This document shows positions 32,233 through 43,900 of a stretch of DNA of 64,000 nt, piece by piece. Origin of the DNA: Janthinobacterium lividum (GTDB lineage Bacteria; Pseudomonadota; Gammaproteobacteria; Burkholderiales; Burkholderiaceae_D). The notes beneath the pieces are model-generated. The model was given only the letters and a program-made list of their open reading frames with translations, ran no database searches and was not told the DNA's origin. The stretch covers positions 4,960,001 through 5,024,000 of the forward strand of contig NZ_CP139976.1 in assembly GCF_034424625.1 (NCBI RefSeq), written 5' to 3'. Both the position numbers and the translations under genes were made by a program. Each line of letters opens with the position of its first letter. Position 1 is the first letter of the stretch.

Positions 32233-33174
32233 ATGATCGTGCGCGAGCGTCCCTCGGCGCTACGGCTGTTCCTCGTGGTGCGCGGTTCCGTCCTGCCGCG
32301 CATCCGCACCACGCTCATTGTCAATACCCTGATCGCCACCCTCGTCACCTGGTGCCACGGCACCTTGTTCGACCACAAGGTCATCCTCACCACCATCCCG
32401 TTTACCCTGATCGGCTTGCCGCTGGCCATCTTCCTGGGCTTTCGCAACACGGCCGCCTACGACCGCTATTGGGAAGCGCGCAAGCTGTGGGGCGAACTGG
32501 TCTTGCGCAGCCGGAATTTCTCGCGCCAGTGCCAGACCATGATACGCAGCGACACGCCGGCCCACGCGAGGCTGGGCCTGGACGATGTGCGCGTGCGCAT
32601 GATTTACCGTACCATCGCCTTTTGCCATGCACTGCGCCACCAGCTGCGCGACACGCGCGGACCGGACGACTTGCAGCCGCTGCTGCGCCCGGCCGAATGG
32701 GAAGCGGCCTGCAAGGCGGCGAACCCGTCCGACTACCTGATGCTGCAGATGGGCCACGACCTGGCCGACTGCGTCCGGCAAGGCCGCATCGACAGCATCC
32801 TTGCCACGCAGATCGATAACACGGTCTCGGCCATGGTAGCGGCAGGCGCCTCGTGCGAACGCATCCGCAGCACGCCGATTCCCTTCTCGTACTCGCTGCT
32901 GCTGCACCGCACGGCCTATCTGTACTGTTTCCTGCTGCCTTTCGGCCTGGTCGATTCGCTCGGTTTCATGACGCCGTTCGTCGTCGCCATCGTCGCCTAC
33001 ACCTTCTTTGGCCTCGATGCGCTGGGCGACGAGATCGAGGAGCCGTTCGGCGAAGATGCCAACGATCTGCCGCTATCGGCCATGTGCCGCGCCATCGACA
33101 TCAGCTTGCGCGAATCCGTGCAGGACGAAAACGTGCCGCCGCCCATGCAAGCCGTCGACTTCCTGCTCCATTAA
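32233..33174 (+). CDS. Bestrophin-family ion channel protein
   Basis: 313 residues from the ATG at 32233, behind a GGGAG ribosome-binding site. Four membrane segments. Family signatures are seen in GFRNTAAYDRYWEARKLWGE, in STPIPFSYSLLLHRTAYLYC and in DEIEEPFGEDANDLPL near the C-terminus. Prokaryotic bestrophins form pentameric inner-membrane channels, some conducting cations. The upstream gap holds a Fur-like box and a terminator, so expression may be conditional. It is followed by copZ 82 bases on. Confidence 0.88.
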   Translation: MIVRERPSALRLFLVVRGSVLPRIRTTLIVNTLIATLVTWCHGTLFDHKVILTTIPFTLIGLPLAIFLGFRNTAAYDRYWEARKLWGELVLRSRNFSRQCQTMIRSDTPAHARLGLDDVRVRMIYRTIAFCHALRHQLRDTRGPDDLQPLLRPAEWEAACKAANPSDYLMLQMGHDLADCVRQGRIDSILATQIDNTVSAMVAAGASCERIRSTPIPFSYSLLLHRTAYLYCFLLPFGLVDSLGFMTPFVVAIVAYTFFGLDALGDEIEEPFGEDANDLPLSAMCRAIDISLRESVQDENVPPPMQAVDFLLH

Positions 33175-33256
33175 AACGCCGCAACGCTTCCGCTTGACCT
33201 TCCCACCGGGGCAAGGATTACAGTGGAAGCACTTAATCATTCAAGGAGTGCTTGTC

Positions 33257-33457
33257 ATGTATCAGTTACAAGTTGAAAACATGAGCTGCGGCCATTGCGT
33301 CGGCTCGGTCACGAAAGCGGTGCAAGGCATCGATCCTGCCGCACAGGTGCAGATCGACCTGGCCAGCAAGCGCGTCACGGTGGAGTCATCGAGCGAACTG
33401 GGCGCCATCAGCGCCGCCATCGTCGATGCGGGCTACCCCGTCACCAGCGCACAATAA
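33257..33457 (+). CDS. copZ: Copper chaperone, CopZ-like heavy-metal-associated protein
   Basis: 66 residues, a single HMA domain with the metal-binding pair in NMSCGHC (Cys11, Cys14) and the usual beta-alpha-beta spacing to GYPVTSAQ. The ATG at 33257 follows AAGGAG with an 8-base spacer. It probably carries Cu(I) to the CopA ATPase encoded on the opposite strand at 34674-37109. A terminator follows directly. Confidence 0.88.
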   Translation: MYQLQVENMSCGHCVGSVTKAVQGIDPAAQVQIDLASKRVTVESSSELGAISAAIVDAGYPVTSAQ

Positions 33458-33475
33458 CAGTAGAGCAGCACCAGG

Positions 33476-33505
33476 ACAGCCGGCCCTTGCGCCGGCTGTT
33501 TTTTT
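33476..33505. terminator. Terminator shared by copZ and the GST gene
   Basis: ACAGCCGGC pairs with GCCGGCTGT around CCTTGC, followed by a seven-T run on the plus strand. The T-run contains the stop codon of the convergent glutathione S-transferase gene. Confidence 0.8.
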
Positions 33506-34232
33506 ATCCGTCCAGCTCGGGGTAATGACGGAAGATGCCGTCTTCATTGAACGGTATCCTGCGCTTCGACTGCAAGTAGCGGGCAATGTTCGGCCGCGCC
33601 GCCACCGCATCGTGCAGCGCAAACAGGGCTGGATACTGCGGCGCCAGGCGCGCCATGGCTTGCGGAAACGCATAGCGCAGGCCGGCCAGCATCTGGAACA
33701 GCGACAGGTCGCCATACGTGAGTCTGGCCCCCACCAGGTACTGGCCACGGCTGCGATTATTCAACAACACTTGCGTGAAATAGGAAAGAAACTTGGACAA
33801 ACGTGTTTCGCGGAAATCCGCGCTGCGCAGCATGGCCGCCTGCCGTTGCTCTTCGTAATATTGATTCATCGACAGCGGATGATGCGTGTCGTGCACTTCC
33901 GTCAGCCAGTCGGCCATCGTCAGCTGCAGCTGGTTCAGCCACAAACGGCCGCTTTCCGTACGCGGCGCCAGCCCAAGGCGCCGGCCCAGGTACAAGAGGA
34001 TATTCGTGGTCTGGCCGATCAGCACGTCGCCATCGCGCAGCACGGGCGGTGCGTAGGCCGCCTGTGGCATGCTGTCGCCATCGAGGCAGGCCAGCATGGC
34101 GGGAACGCCTTGCCCCTTGCGTTCAGGCAAACGGGCGATATCGCGGTAGTCGGCGCCCGCCTCTTCCAGCGCCAGCCGGATGAATTCGCCGCGCCCCTGT
34201 ATCGTGGGCCAGTAATGCAGTTCATACGCCAT
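33504..34232 (-). CDS. Glutathione S-transferase family protein
   Basis: 242 residues. An N-terminal thioredoxin-like domain (YELHYWPTIQGRGEFIRLALEE style, residues 3-22, then DGDVLIGQTTNILLYLG with the glutathione-binding region) precedes an all-helical domain. It is probably a cytosolic conjugation or thiol-protection enzyme. It follows cueR on the same strand with a 20-base gap, so it is likely co-transcribed with copA and cueR. Glutathione buffers Cu(I), which would explain the neighbourhood, though that link is inference. Confidence 0.82.
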   Translation of the reverse strand: MAYELHYWPTIQGRGEFIRLALEEAGADYRDIARLPERKGQGVPAMLACLDGDSMPQAAYAPPVLRDGDVLIGQTTNILLYLGRRLGLAPRTESGRLWLNQLQLTMADWLTEVHDTHHPLSMNQYYEEQRQAAMLRSADFRETRLSKFLSYFTQVLLNNRSRGQYLVGARLTYGDLSLFQMLAGLRYAFPQAMARLAPQYPALFALHDAVAARPNIARYLQSKRRIPFNEDGIFRHYPELDG

Positions 34233-34252
34233 AGCCCCTCCGTTGATTCACA

Positions 34253-34672
34253 TCAATGGCAACATGCTTTCGCGTCCGTGTCACCAGCCAGCCCCAGGCT
34301 TTGCAGGATGGGGCAATCGGGCTTGTCGTCGCCGTGGCACGATTGCGCCAGGTGGGCCAGGGTATCGCGCATTTCCGTCAGTTCGGCGATGCGCTGATTT
34401 AAATCGGCGACATGGGCCAGGGCGATGCCTTTCACGTCCGCGCTGGCGCGCTGGTCGTTTTGCCACAGCGACAGCAACTCGCGGATCTGTTCCAGCGAAA
34501 AGCCAAGACCCCGCCCGCGCTTGATGAAGCGCAAGGCGTGCAAGTCGTTCGGCGTGTAGATGCGGTAACCGGCGTCGCTGCGCGTGCTGGGTTTTAACAA
34601 TGCAATACTCTCGTAGTAGCGTATCATTTTTGCCGATACGCCCGTTTCGCTTGCCGCCTGGCCGATATTCAT
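34253..34672 (-). CDS. cueR: Copper-responsive MerR-family regulator, CueR-like
   Basis: 139 residues from the ATG at 34672 (MNIGQAASETGVSAKMIRYY). A longer frame adds 23 residues inside copA and was rejected. MerR winged helix at 1-70, dimerisation helix at 80-110, then the metal loop with Cys112 and Cys120 (SCHGDDKPDC), the same spacing and numbering as E. coli CueR, and a CCH tail. It activates copA by realigning a 19-bp-spaced promoter. It begins one base after the copA stop, so the pair forms an autoregulated operon. Confidence 0.92.
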   Translation of the reverse strand: MNIGQAASETGVSAKMIRYYESIALLKPSTRSDAGYRIYTPNDLHALRFIKRGRGLGFSLEQIRELLSLWQNDQRASADVKGIALAHVADLNQRIAELTEMRDTLAHLAQSCHGDDKPDCPILQSLGLAGDTDAKACCH

Positions 34673-34673
34673 C

Positions 34674-37109
34674 CTATGACTCCTTGGTATGCGCACTACC
34701 TGCATGACTGCGGGCTTTCCAGCGCCGCAGCAACAGGGCATTGCTGATCACGCTGACGGAACTGAAGGCCATCGCCGCGCCCGCCACCATGGGGTTGAGC
34801 AAGCCGAAGGCGGCCAGCGGAATGCCGATCAGGTTATAAATGAAGGCCCAGAACAGATTCTGCCGTATCTTGCTGTAGGTGCGGCGCGAGATATCGATGG
34901 CGTCCGCCACCAGGGCCGGATCGCCGCGCATCAGCGTGATGCCGGCCGCATGCATGGCCACATCGGTCCCCGTCGACATGGCGATGCCCACGTCGGCCGC
35001 CGCCAGCGCCGGCGCATCGTTGATGCCGTCGCCCACCATGGCCACCTTCGCGCCCTCGCCTTTCAGCGCGACAATTTTAGCGGTTTTATCGGCCGGCAGC
35101 ATTTTCGCCGCCACCGTGTCGATGCCCAGCAGCTTGCCGACGGCGTCGGCGCTGCCCTGGTTATCTCCCGTCAACATCACCGTGCGGATGCCCAGGCTGT
35201 GCAGATGGGCAATGGCCGCCTGCGCGTTCGGCTTGACCTGGTCGCTGAAGGCAAACAGGCCCAGCAGTTCCGATCCCGACGCCAGCCACGAGATCGTGTT
35301 GCCCGTGGCTTCCAGTTCCTGCGCCTGCGCGGCCAGCGGCGTCATGTCCACGTTCAACTCCTGCATCAGCCGCGTGCTGCCCAGCTTCAGTTCCAGGCCA
35401 TCGACGTGGGCCGCCAGGCCGCGGCCCGGCAAGGCCGACAGGCTCGTGGCTGGCAAGGGGGCGATGTGGCGGGCGGCAGCCACATCCAGCACGGCCGTCG
35501 CCAGGCTGTGCTCGCTACCGCGCTGGATGCTGGCCGCCAGCTGCAGCAGCCGCGCATCCTCGATGCCGTGCGCATGCAGGGCCGCCAGCGCCGGTTTTCC
35601 CACCGTCAAGGTGCCCGTCTTGTCGAACACGACGGTATTGACGGCGTGCGCCACTTCCAGCGCTTCCGCATCCTTGATCAGGATGCCGTAGCGGGCAGCC
35701 ACGCCCGTGCCGGCCATGATGGCCGTCGGCGTGGCCAGGCCCAGCGCGCATGGACAGGCGATGACCAGCACGGCCACGGCATTGATGATGGCGTTCTCCA
35801 GCTCGCCGGTAGCGAGCCACCAGCCCAGCATGGTCAGCAGCGCCAGCACCAGCACCACGGGCACAAAGATGGCGCTGACCTTGTCGACCAGATGCTGGAT
35901 CGGCGCCTTGGCCGCCTGCGCATCTTCCACCAGGCGGATGATGCGCGAGAGGGTCGTCTCGCCGCCCACGGCTTGCGTGCGCACCAGCAGCAAGCCGTCC
36001 GCATTGATGGCGCCGCCCGTGACCTTGTCGCCCACGTGCTTATCGACCGGCAAGCTTTCGCCCGTGATCAGCGATTCGTTGATCTGGCTGGCGCCTTCCA
36101 CCACCACGCCATCGACGGCTACCCGCTCGCCGGGACGGATGACCACCAGGTCGCCCACTTTCACCTGGTCCACGGGCAAGTCCAGCTCCACACCGTCGCG
36201 GCGCACGCGCGCCGATTCCGGACGCAAGACTTGCAGCGCGCGGATGGCGGAGGCCGTCTGGCGCTTGGCGCGGCTTTCCAGCCATTTGCCCAACAGCACC
36301 AGGGTGATGACGACGGCCGACGCTTCGAAATACAGGTGCGGCAGCATCGCGCCCGCCGTCAGCCATTGGTAGACGGACAAGCCATACGCGGCGCTCGTAC
36401 CCAGCGCCACCAGCAAGTCCATGTTGCCGCTACCGGCGCGGGCCGCCTTCCAGCCCGCCTTGTAGAAGCGCGCGCCAAAGTAAAACTGCACGGGCGTGGC
36501 CAGCGCGAACTGCAGCCAGCCTGGCAACATCAAATGGATGCCGGCCCACTCGAGCAGCATGGGCAGCATCAAGGGGAAAGCCAGCACGGCCGCGAACGCC
36601 ACTTTCATGCCGTCGCGGTTCGGTGCGGCAGCGGGCGCGCTGGCCTGGCTGGCGGCGGGCACCTTGGCGGCATAGCCGGCCTTGTCGATGGCGGCGATCA
36701 GGGTGCCAGCTTCCAGGCCGCCCGTCACCTTGATGCGCGCGCTTTCCGTGGCCAGGTTGACGCTGGCGTCCAGCACGCCTGGCACTTTCAGCAAGGCCTT
36801 TTCCACCCTGCCCACGCAAGAGGCGCACGTCATGCCGGCGATGTTCAGGTCGATCTCGCGCTGCGCCACCGTGTAGCCGGCCTTTTCCACTGCCGCCTGC
36901 AAGGTGGCCAGGGGAATCGGCGTGCTGGACGTGACTTTGGCCACTTCGGTGGCCAGGTTGACGCTGGCCTGGCTCACGCCGGGCACGGCGGCCAGGGCCT
37001 TTTCCACGCGGCCCACGCACGAGGCGCAGCTCATCCCTTCAATGGCCAGCGCCTGCGCATGCGCGGCGTCGGGAGGGAAAGCGGCGGGGACGAGTGCACT
37101 CTGGTTCAT
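34674..37109 (-). CDS. copA: Cu(I)-exporting P1B-type ATPase
   Basis: 811 residues with eight membrane helices. Two N-terminal HMA domains carry GMSCASC (25-31) and MTCASC (93-98). The transport site CPC is at 452-454, the phosphorylated Asp496 in DKTGT, a TGES-type actuator in [11 protein letters not shown], and [10 protein letters not shown] in the hinge. It pumps Cu(I) out of the cytoplasm. The start is chosen at the ATG after AGGATCTGCC. An upstream CueR-type promoter and the downstream cueR gene make this a complete copper efflux unit. Confidence 0.95.
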   Translation of the reverse strand: MNQSALVPAAFPPDAAHAQALAIEGMSCASCVGRVEKALAAVPGVSQASVNLATEVAKVTSSTPIPLATLQAAVEKAGYTVAQREIDLNIAGMTCASCVGRVEKALLKVPGVLDASVNLATESARIKVTGGLEAGTLIAAIDKAGYAAKVPAASQASAPAAAPNRDGMKVAFAAVLAFPLMLPMLLEWAGIHLMLPGWLQFALATPVQFYFGARFYKAGWKAARAGSGNMDLLVALGTSAAYGLSVYQWLTAGAMLPHLYFEASAVVITLVLLGKWLESRAKRQTASAIRALQVLRPESARVRRDGVELDLPVDQVKVGDLVVIRPGERVAVDGVVVEGASQINESLITGESLPVDKHVGDKVTGGAINADGLLLVRTQAVGGETTLSRIIRLVEDAQAAKAPIQHLVDKVSAIFVPVVLVLALLTMLGWWLATGELENAIINAVAVLVIACPCALGLATPTAIMAGTGVAARYGILIKDAEALEVAHAVNTVVFDKTGTLTVGKPALAALHAHGIEDARLLQLAASIQRGSEHSLATAVLDVAAARHIAPLPATSLSALPGRGLAAHVDGLELKLGSTRLMQELNVDMTPLAAQAQELEATGNTISWLASGSELLGLFAFSDQVKPNAQAAIAHLHSLGIRTVMLTGDNQGSADAVGKLLGIDTVAAKMLPADKTAKIVALKGEGAKVAMVGDGINDAPALAAADVGIAMSTGTDVAMHAAGITLMRGDPALVADAIDISRRTYSKIRQNLFWAFIYNLIGIPLAAFGLLNPMVAGAAMAFSSVSVISNALLLRRWKARSHAGSAHTKES

Positions 37110-37144
37110 GGCAGATCCTGTACGAAAGATTAACGAATAGGGTC

Positions 37145-37175
37145 AGGATCTGCTATCCAACGATGGGAAGGTCAA
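37145..37175 (-). promoter_or_regulatory. CueR-type promoter of copA (19-bp spacer)
   Basis: On the minus strand: TTGACC (-35), a 19-base spacer with the imperfect dyad CTTCCC...GGATAG, then GATCCT (-10). The 19-base spacing is the hallmark of MerR/CueR-activated promoters. It lies 36 bases upstream of the copA start. The right half of the dyad is poorly conserved, so the call is good but not certain. Confidence 0.6.
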
Positions 37176-37213
37176 GCCCTATTTGCAAAGTGTGCGGGCT
37201 TGTTTGCGGATGC

Positions 37214-37969
37214 TTAACGCACCACGCAGTCGATGGCGGCAGGCTTGCCGCTGTTGGCGCCGGCGCCCGTGCTGGACAGTGGCGTCGAAAACGCCGGTGG
37301 CGGCGTGAACGGGATGCCGGGATTGACGGGCAGCATCACGGGCGGCTGCTTGAAGCTGGGCGTAAAACCGAACTGGCCGGCAGCAAAATTTTGCGTCCCG
37401 GCAGGATTGGTGACATGAATCAAGCCATCGAGCACCTGCACATACAGGCCCGGCGCCCTCGCCGCCCCGACTGACGGCGATACCGTTGGCAGCGCCGGTG
37501 CCGACGGTGCTACGTAACTGGCAACAAACGTCGTGCCGCGGATGCCGATGGTGGCGGCCGGCGTCTTCATCTCGAAGCGCTCCTTGTTGCGCTTGCCCAG
37601 CAATCCCGTGACGGAACGCAAGCCGCCCTTGAGCAAACTGAAGATGGCATGGTCGCCGTCAGGCTGCTCGGCCGTGTAGCTGAATTGTTCGATCACGAAA
37701 CTGGTATTCGGCTTCAGGGTGATTTCGCTATTGTCGATCAGCTTGATCAAGGCATAGGTTTCCTTTTCCGTCAGCAAGGTGTCCCCCTGCTCGACTTCGG
37801 ACTTGATGGCCAGGATCTTCACCTTGCCATCCGCCTTCTTGGCCATCAGCGGACCACTCAATTGCATGACGGTACCGGCCACCTGGCCGGCCCAGGCGTG
37901 CGCGCCCATGCACATCAGGGCCAGCCACAGCAGGGCCTTAATTGCAGTACATTTTTTTAGTAGGGTCAT
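37214..37969 (-). CDS. FecR-domain exported protein of the two-partner secretion locus
   Basis: 251 residues from the ATG at 37969 (MTLLKKCTAIKALLW), with a signal peptide ending near AWA. A FecR-like beta domain at about 50-150 contains EVEQGDTLLTEKETYALIKL, ITLKPNTSFVIEQF and MKTPAATIGIRGTTFV. A Pro-rich tail follows, with no membrane helix, so it is not a classical anti-sigma factor. Its first 32 bases overlap the 3' end of the TpsA gene, so the two are translationally linked. The role is unknown; FecR-domain proteins often accompany haemagglutinin-like exoproteins. Confidence 0.82.
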   Translation of the reverse strand: MTLLKKCTAIKALLWLALMCMGAHAWAGQVAGTVMQLSGPLMAKKADGKVKILAIKSEVEQGDTLLTEKETYALIKLIDNSEITLKPNTSFVIEQFSYTAEQPDGDHAIFSLLKGGLRSVTGLLGKRNKERFEMKTPAATIGIRGTTFVASYVAPSAPALPTVSPSVGAARAPGLYVQVLDGLIHVTNPAGTQNFAAGQFGFTPSFKQPPVMLPVNPGIPFTPPPAFSTPLSSTGAGANSGKPAAIDCVVR

Positions 37970-40900
37970 CGAATTTGTATCCTGTGGGTTTATCTGTGGC
38001 ATCGGCAACATCCTTGCTGTCCGGCTTCTTGTCGTCCAGCTTGGCTGGCGGCGTGGACGCGAGCGTATCGTTGGCACGGTCAGCCTGCTTGATGATACGC
38101 AAGGCATCGTCGATGGCCGCGCTCGTGGCGGCATCGATCACGGGCTTGTCGATGGTCGTCGCTGGCAGGAAGATGGCGTCCGCCATGCTCACCGTGCCAT
38201 TCGGCGCCAGCAGAATCACGCCGCTGCGCTGGCGGTTGATGCGCACGCCCGAGTCGCCCGTGATGCTGCCCGTTTTCGCCAGCATGCTCATGCTGGACGC
38301 TGCCGGCAAAGCGACGCTTGCCGTGTCCGCAAAGCGCACATGGCCTTCCGCGCTGGCGGCAAAATTGCCACCGCTAACAATCTGCGCATTGCCGCCGACA
38401 TGGATGTCGCGACCCGCCGTCAAACTGACATTGCGCGCAGCTGCCAACTGCGCGCCATCGCCCAGCAGCACGTCCGTGCTGGCATTGAGGGCGATATCAT
38501 TGCCCTCAATCTTGCCGTTGACAGTGACGGGGCTGTGCGCCGTCACGCTGACGTTGCCGCCATGCGCATTGATATTGCCAGCCGCGACACCGCCCGTGTT
38601 GTCGATGGCGATATTGCCCGCGCCTGTGGTGAGCGTTCCCAGGGTCAAGGTACCCGGCGCCGAGGTATTGTTCAGCGCAATACCGCCCCCTGCACTATTG
38701 CTGGCGGTAAAACTACCCACCTGGTTGCCCGCATTGCCCAGCACGATGCCATCGCGCGCCTGCGCAGCCAGACTGCTGGCGAGCAGCGCGCCGTCCTGGC
38801 CGATGGCGCCGTTCAGGGCGCTCAATTTCACTTCGTTCGCCGCCAGGCTGGCGAAACGCAAGTTGCCAGCCGCTTGCGTGATGGCCAGCTGGCCGGCCAG
38901 CCGGATGGCGCCGGCCGCCTGGCTGAAGCTGTTTGCGACGAGTAAGTTGCCCTTGCCGCTCAGCATACCGCCGCCTTGCGCGTAGCGCTCCGCCGACAGG
39001 CTGCCGTTCAGCAACAGGCTGCCGCCGTTGATTTCCAGGCCGGCCAGGCCGCTCAGCACGGAGAGGTCCAGCGCGCTTTCCCCCAAGGTCAGGCTGCCGC
39101 CCGTCAACAACAAACCCGTCGCCGAGTTCAGGTTTTTCAGGATGGTGCTGCCGGCCGCCGCGCTGTAGGTGACGATGCCCTTGCTGTTGCTGAAGTCGAC
39201 CGCCAGCACGTTCGCGCCTTCCGGCACCACGCCGCCGTCCCAGTTGGCGGCATCGCTCCACAAGCCGCTGCCGCTGCCGACCCAGGTGGACAATTGTTTT
39301 TGAGCAATTGATGCCTGCGCCGTGCCGCCCGTCGTTTCCAGGGTGTAGTTGCCCGCATCGGCGCCCGCCAGGCGGAAACCGCTGGCCGTCACCAGCTTGC
39401 CTGTACCCGCATTCTTGTCGGCAAAGCTGCCGCTGCCGCCCACCACGCTGACCACATCCTGGCCCAGCACGCCGTTCGCCGATGCGCTGACCGCCGCGGA
39501 AGTGGTTCCGTCATACACCTTGCCGGCGGCGCTCAGGCTTGCCAGGGTCAGGCTGGCCGGTGTAATGCTGGCCAGCAAGCCCGTCGGCAAGACGATAAAG
39601 TAATTGCCTGCATCGGCGCCCGTCAGCGCCGCGCCGCTGAGCTGCACGGCCTTGGCCGCGCCCACGTTCTTGTCCGCAAAGCTGGCTACCGCCGAGGCCG
39701 TCAAACTGTCACCGGCGACACGGTCATCGCCTAGACTCAGCTGCGCACCCGTCGTGCCATCGTAGACCTTGCTGCCCACCACGCCGGACAGGTTCAGCGC
39801 GCGCGCCGCGATATCGGCCGTGGTGCTGCCCGCATTGCTGCTTAGCACGTAGTTGCCAGCATCGCCGCCACTCAACGCCACATCCGTGACATTGACGGCC
39901 TTGCCGGCACCGGCATTCCTGTTGCCGAACGCGGCGCTGCCGCTCACGCTCAAGGCGTCGCCCTGGATGCGGTCGTCGCCAAAGTGCACTTGCGCGCCCG
40001 TCGTGCCGTCATACGTCTTGTTGACGCCATTGAAGCTCACGTTCAGGGTGCGCGCCGCGATGTCGGCCGTCGTGCTGCCTGCATTGCTGTCCAGCACATA
40101 GTTGCCCGCGTCACCGCCGCTCAAGGCCACATCCGTGACATTGACGGCCTTGCTGGCACCCGCATTCTTGTTGCCAAACGCGGCATTGCCCGCCACCGTC
40201 AAGGCATCGCCCTGGATGCGGTCGTCGCCAAAGTGCACTTGCGCGCCCGTCGTGCCGTCATACGTCTTGTTGACGCCATTAAAACTCACGTTCAGGGTGC
40301 GCGCCGCGATGTCGGCCGTCGTGCTGCCTGCATTGCTGCCCAGCACATAGTTGCCAGCATCGCCGCCACTCAACGCCACATCCGTGACATTGACGGCCTT
40401 GCCGGTACCCGCGTTCCTGTTGCCAAACGCGGCATTGCCAGCCACCGTCAAGGCATCGCCCTGGATGCGGTCGTCGCCGAAATTCACTTGCGCACCCGTC
40501 GTGCCGTCATACGTCTTGTTGACGCCATTGAAGCTCACGTTCAGGGTGCGCGCCGCGATGTCGGCCGTCGTGCTACCCGCATTGCTGCCCAGCACATAGT
40601 TGCCCGCGTCACCGCCGCTCAACGCCACATCCGTGACATTGACGGCCTTGCCGGTACCCGCGTTCCTGTTGCCAAACGCGGCATTGCCAGCCACCGTCAA
40701 GGCATCGCCCTGGATGCGGTCGTCGCCAAAGTGCACTTGCGCGCCCGTCGTGCCGTCATACGTCTTGTTGATGCCGTTGAAGCTCACGTTCAGGGTGCGC
40801 GCCGTGATGTCGGCCGTGGTGCTGCCCGCATTTCCATTCAGCACGTAGTTGCCCGCATCGGCGCCCGTCAGCTGGCCCGTCGCCACCTGGTAATCGACCA

Positions 40901-43900
40901 CCTTGCCAGTACCCACATGCTTGTCGCGGAAGCTGCCCTGCAAGCCGGCCATGCTGACCTGATCGCCCGTCACAAGGCCTTCGAAGTAGCCGTTCAGGCC
41001 AGCCTGCAAGGTACCGTCGTAGACGCGGCTTTGCGCACCCGTGACGCCATAGTTCAGCACGCGTGCCGTAATGTCGGCCGTCGTGCTGCCCGCATTTCCA
41101 TTCAGCACGTAGTTGCCCGCGTCGCTGCCCGTCAGCTGGCCCGTCGCCACCTGGTAATCGACCACTTTTCCGGTGCCGACATGCTTGTCGCGGAAACTGC
41201 CCTGCAAGCCGGCCATGCTGACCTGATCGCCCGTCACAAGGCCCTCAAAGTAGCCGTTCAGGGCCGCCTGCAAGGTGCCGTCATAGACGCGGCTTTGCGC
41301 GCCCGTGACGCCATAATTCAGCACGCGTGCCGTAATGTCGGCCGTCGTGCTGCCCGCATTTCCATTCAGCACGTAGTTGCCCGCATCGGCGCCCGTCAAC
41401 TGGCCCGTCGCCACCTGATAATCGACCACTTTTCCGGTGCCGACGTGCTTGTCGCGGAAGCTGCCCTGCAAGCCAGTCATGCTGACCTGGTCGCCCGTCA
41501 GCAGGCCTTCGAAGTAACCATTCAGGCCAGCCTGCAAGGTGCCGTCATAGATGCGGCTTTGCGCGCCCGTGACGCCATAGTTCAGCACGCGCGCGCTGAT
41601 GTCCGCCGTGCCGTCCGCCGTGGTCGCGGCCAGGCTGTAGTTGCCCAGTTCATTGCCGCCCAGGGCCAGACCGCTGGCATGCACGGCCTTGCCGTTGCCC
41701 GCATTCTTGTCGAGGAAGGCGGCGCTGCCACTGATGCTGATGTTGTCGCCCGCCACCACATTGCCCAGCACGAAATTGGCGCCGTCGTAACCGAGGGTGC
41801 CGTCATAGATCTTGCCATTGCCGCCGATGCTCACCGTCAGCGCGCGCGGCGTGATGGCGAAGGTCGTCGTGCCGCCCAGGCTGATGTCGTACTTGGTCGA
41901 CCACAGGCCTGTCGCTGCATAGCTGCCCACATTGCGCGCGTTGCTGCCGTAGCCGAGGCTGCCATTTACGCCCGTGTCGCCGTCGATCAATCCCACATAG
42001 CCGATCGAACCGAGGAAGGCAGCCAGCTGGCCATCGTAGACCTTGCCCGCAGCATTGCCAGAAAGGTTCACTTGCAGCGGTTTCAGGAAAGCCTTCAGCA
42101 TCGGCGTCGTGTAGCCATCGTAGATGCGCCACACGCTGCTGAAATTGTAGTCGTTGAACATGCCCTGCTGCTTCATCTGCGCCGTGCTGCGTCCGCTGGA
42201 ACCACCGCCATCCATCAGCACCAGCGATGTTTCATAATTGAAAAAACCATAGCTGAAACTGGAACCGGAAGACACGCGGCCGGCTACCGCGCCCACTGCC
42301 GCATAGCCGCTGCCAGTCACGGCGCCACTGCTGAAGACATGGCTGACGCTGCCCGTGCTTTCGCCGACCAGCCCGCCCATGTTTTCCCAGGCGAGGATGG
42401 GATCGGCAACGCCGGCCCGGCCCACGGCACCGCTGGCATACGCATCATCGATGCTGCCGCCGTTCAGGCCCACCAGGCCGCCGATGCTGCGCGCGCCAGT
42501 AACATTGCCGGTGGCATAAGACTGGCTCAGCGCGCCCTGGTTATTGCCAACCAGGCCGCCGATCATTTCACGCGCGCCCGTCACCACGCCGGTGGCATAC
42601 GAGGTCGTGATGCTGGCGCCGGACGCATTCAATCCCGCCAGGCCGCCGATGGCGCCGCCGCCATCGGCATTGATGCCGGTGACGGCGCCGCTGCTGGCGG
42701 ACAGCGTGATGGCGCCCCCGTTGCTGCCCACCAGGCCGCCAACATTGCGCTGGCCGCTGACGGCCATGCTGCTGTTCACGCCATCGATATTGCCGCTGAC
42801 GACCTCGCCCGCCAGCGCGCCCACGTTGGCCGTACCGGTGACGCTGCCGCCGCTCAGGGTCAGGTTGCGCAAGGTGCCGCCCTGGACGGTGCCAAACAGG
42901 CCTGCCGCCGAACCGGACGCCAGGCTGCGGTCGATTTTCAAGTTACTGAGAGTAAATCCGGCGCCATCGAACACGCCGGAAAAACCGCTGCCGCTGCCGG
43001 CAATCGGCACAAAACCCTGGCCATCGTTCCAGTTCGCGGTGCCGCTGGCGTCGATATTGCCCGCCAGGCGATAGCTGTTGCCAAGGCCAAGGCTGCCGAT
43101 GCCTTGCAAGCCATGGATATCGGCGATCAGATAGGGCGAGGACGAGCCGCCGTCGCCGCCGGCCGCGCGCAGGAAGCTCCCCTGCGCAATGCTGAAACCG
43201 CGCGCGGAAAACGCGGGCAGGCTGGCGCTGTTCTGCACCCATTGGCCGCCATCGAGCAGGAAGTTGCCGCCCACGCTGACGGCGCCGCTCGCGCTGATGT
43301 TGCCGCCGGAAGCCAGGGTCAAGCCCTTGGCCACGTTAAGGGGGCCGTTCAGGTTGATATTGCCGCCCGTGCGCAGCACAAGCTGGTTCAACTCGCCTTG
43401 CGACGCCAGGTCCATCGCGCCCACGAGATTGACGACGCCGGCAAAACTGTCGCCGCCCACCTGCACGGTGCCAGCGCTGATGGTCTTCAATTCCGCTTCG
43501 CTCAAACCCAGGCTGCCGGCATTGTCCGCCGCGCCCGTGCCCAGGGTGATGGCGCCCACGCTGGAACGGCGGTTCAGGCTGACGGTGCCACCCGCCGTGG
43601 CCGCTATCGATTGCGCGCCGCCGCCCAGGCTCATATTGTCGGCAACCAGATTGACCGCGCCGGCGGACAAGCCGCCGCCACTGGCGAGCGACAGCAAGCC
43701 GCCGGCCGTGGCGGTGAGACTGCTGCCGTCCTGGCGCAGCGCCAGCGTGTTCGAGACGAGCACATTGCCGCCGCTTTCGAGCACCAGGTTTTTCACGCCG
43801 CCGCCCGCCGCGACCGTTGCCAGGTCGATCGCCTGCTCCACCGTCAGGTCGCCTCCTGCAGCGCTGCCGATATGCACGCTGCCGGCGGCGATGCGGTTCA

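Noticed and set aside
39802..41589. Regular repeats considered as a CRISPR array
   Set aside because: The units are 249 and 264 bp, coding, in frame and without short repeats and unique spacers; no cas genes.
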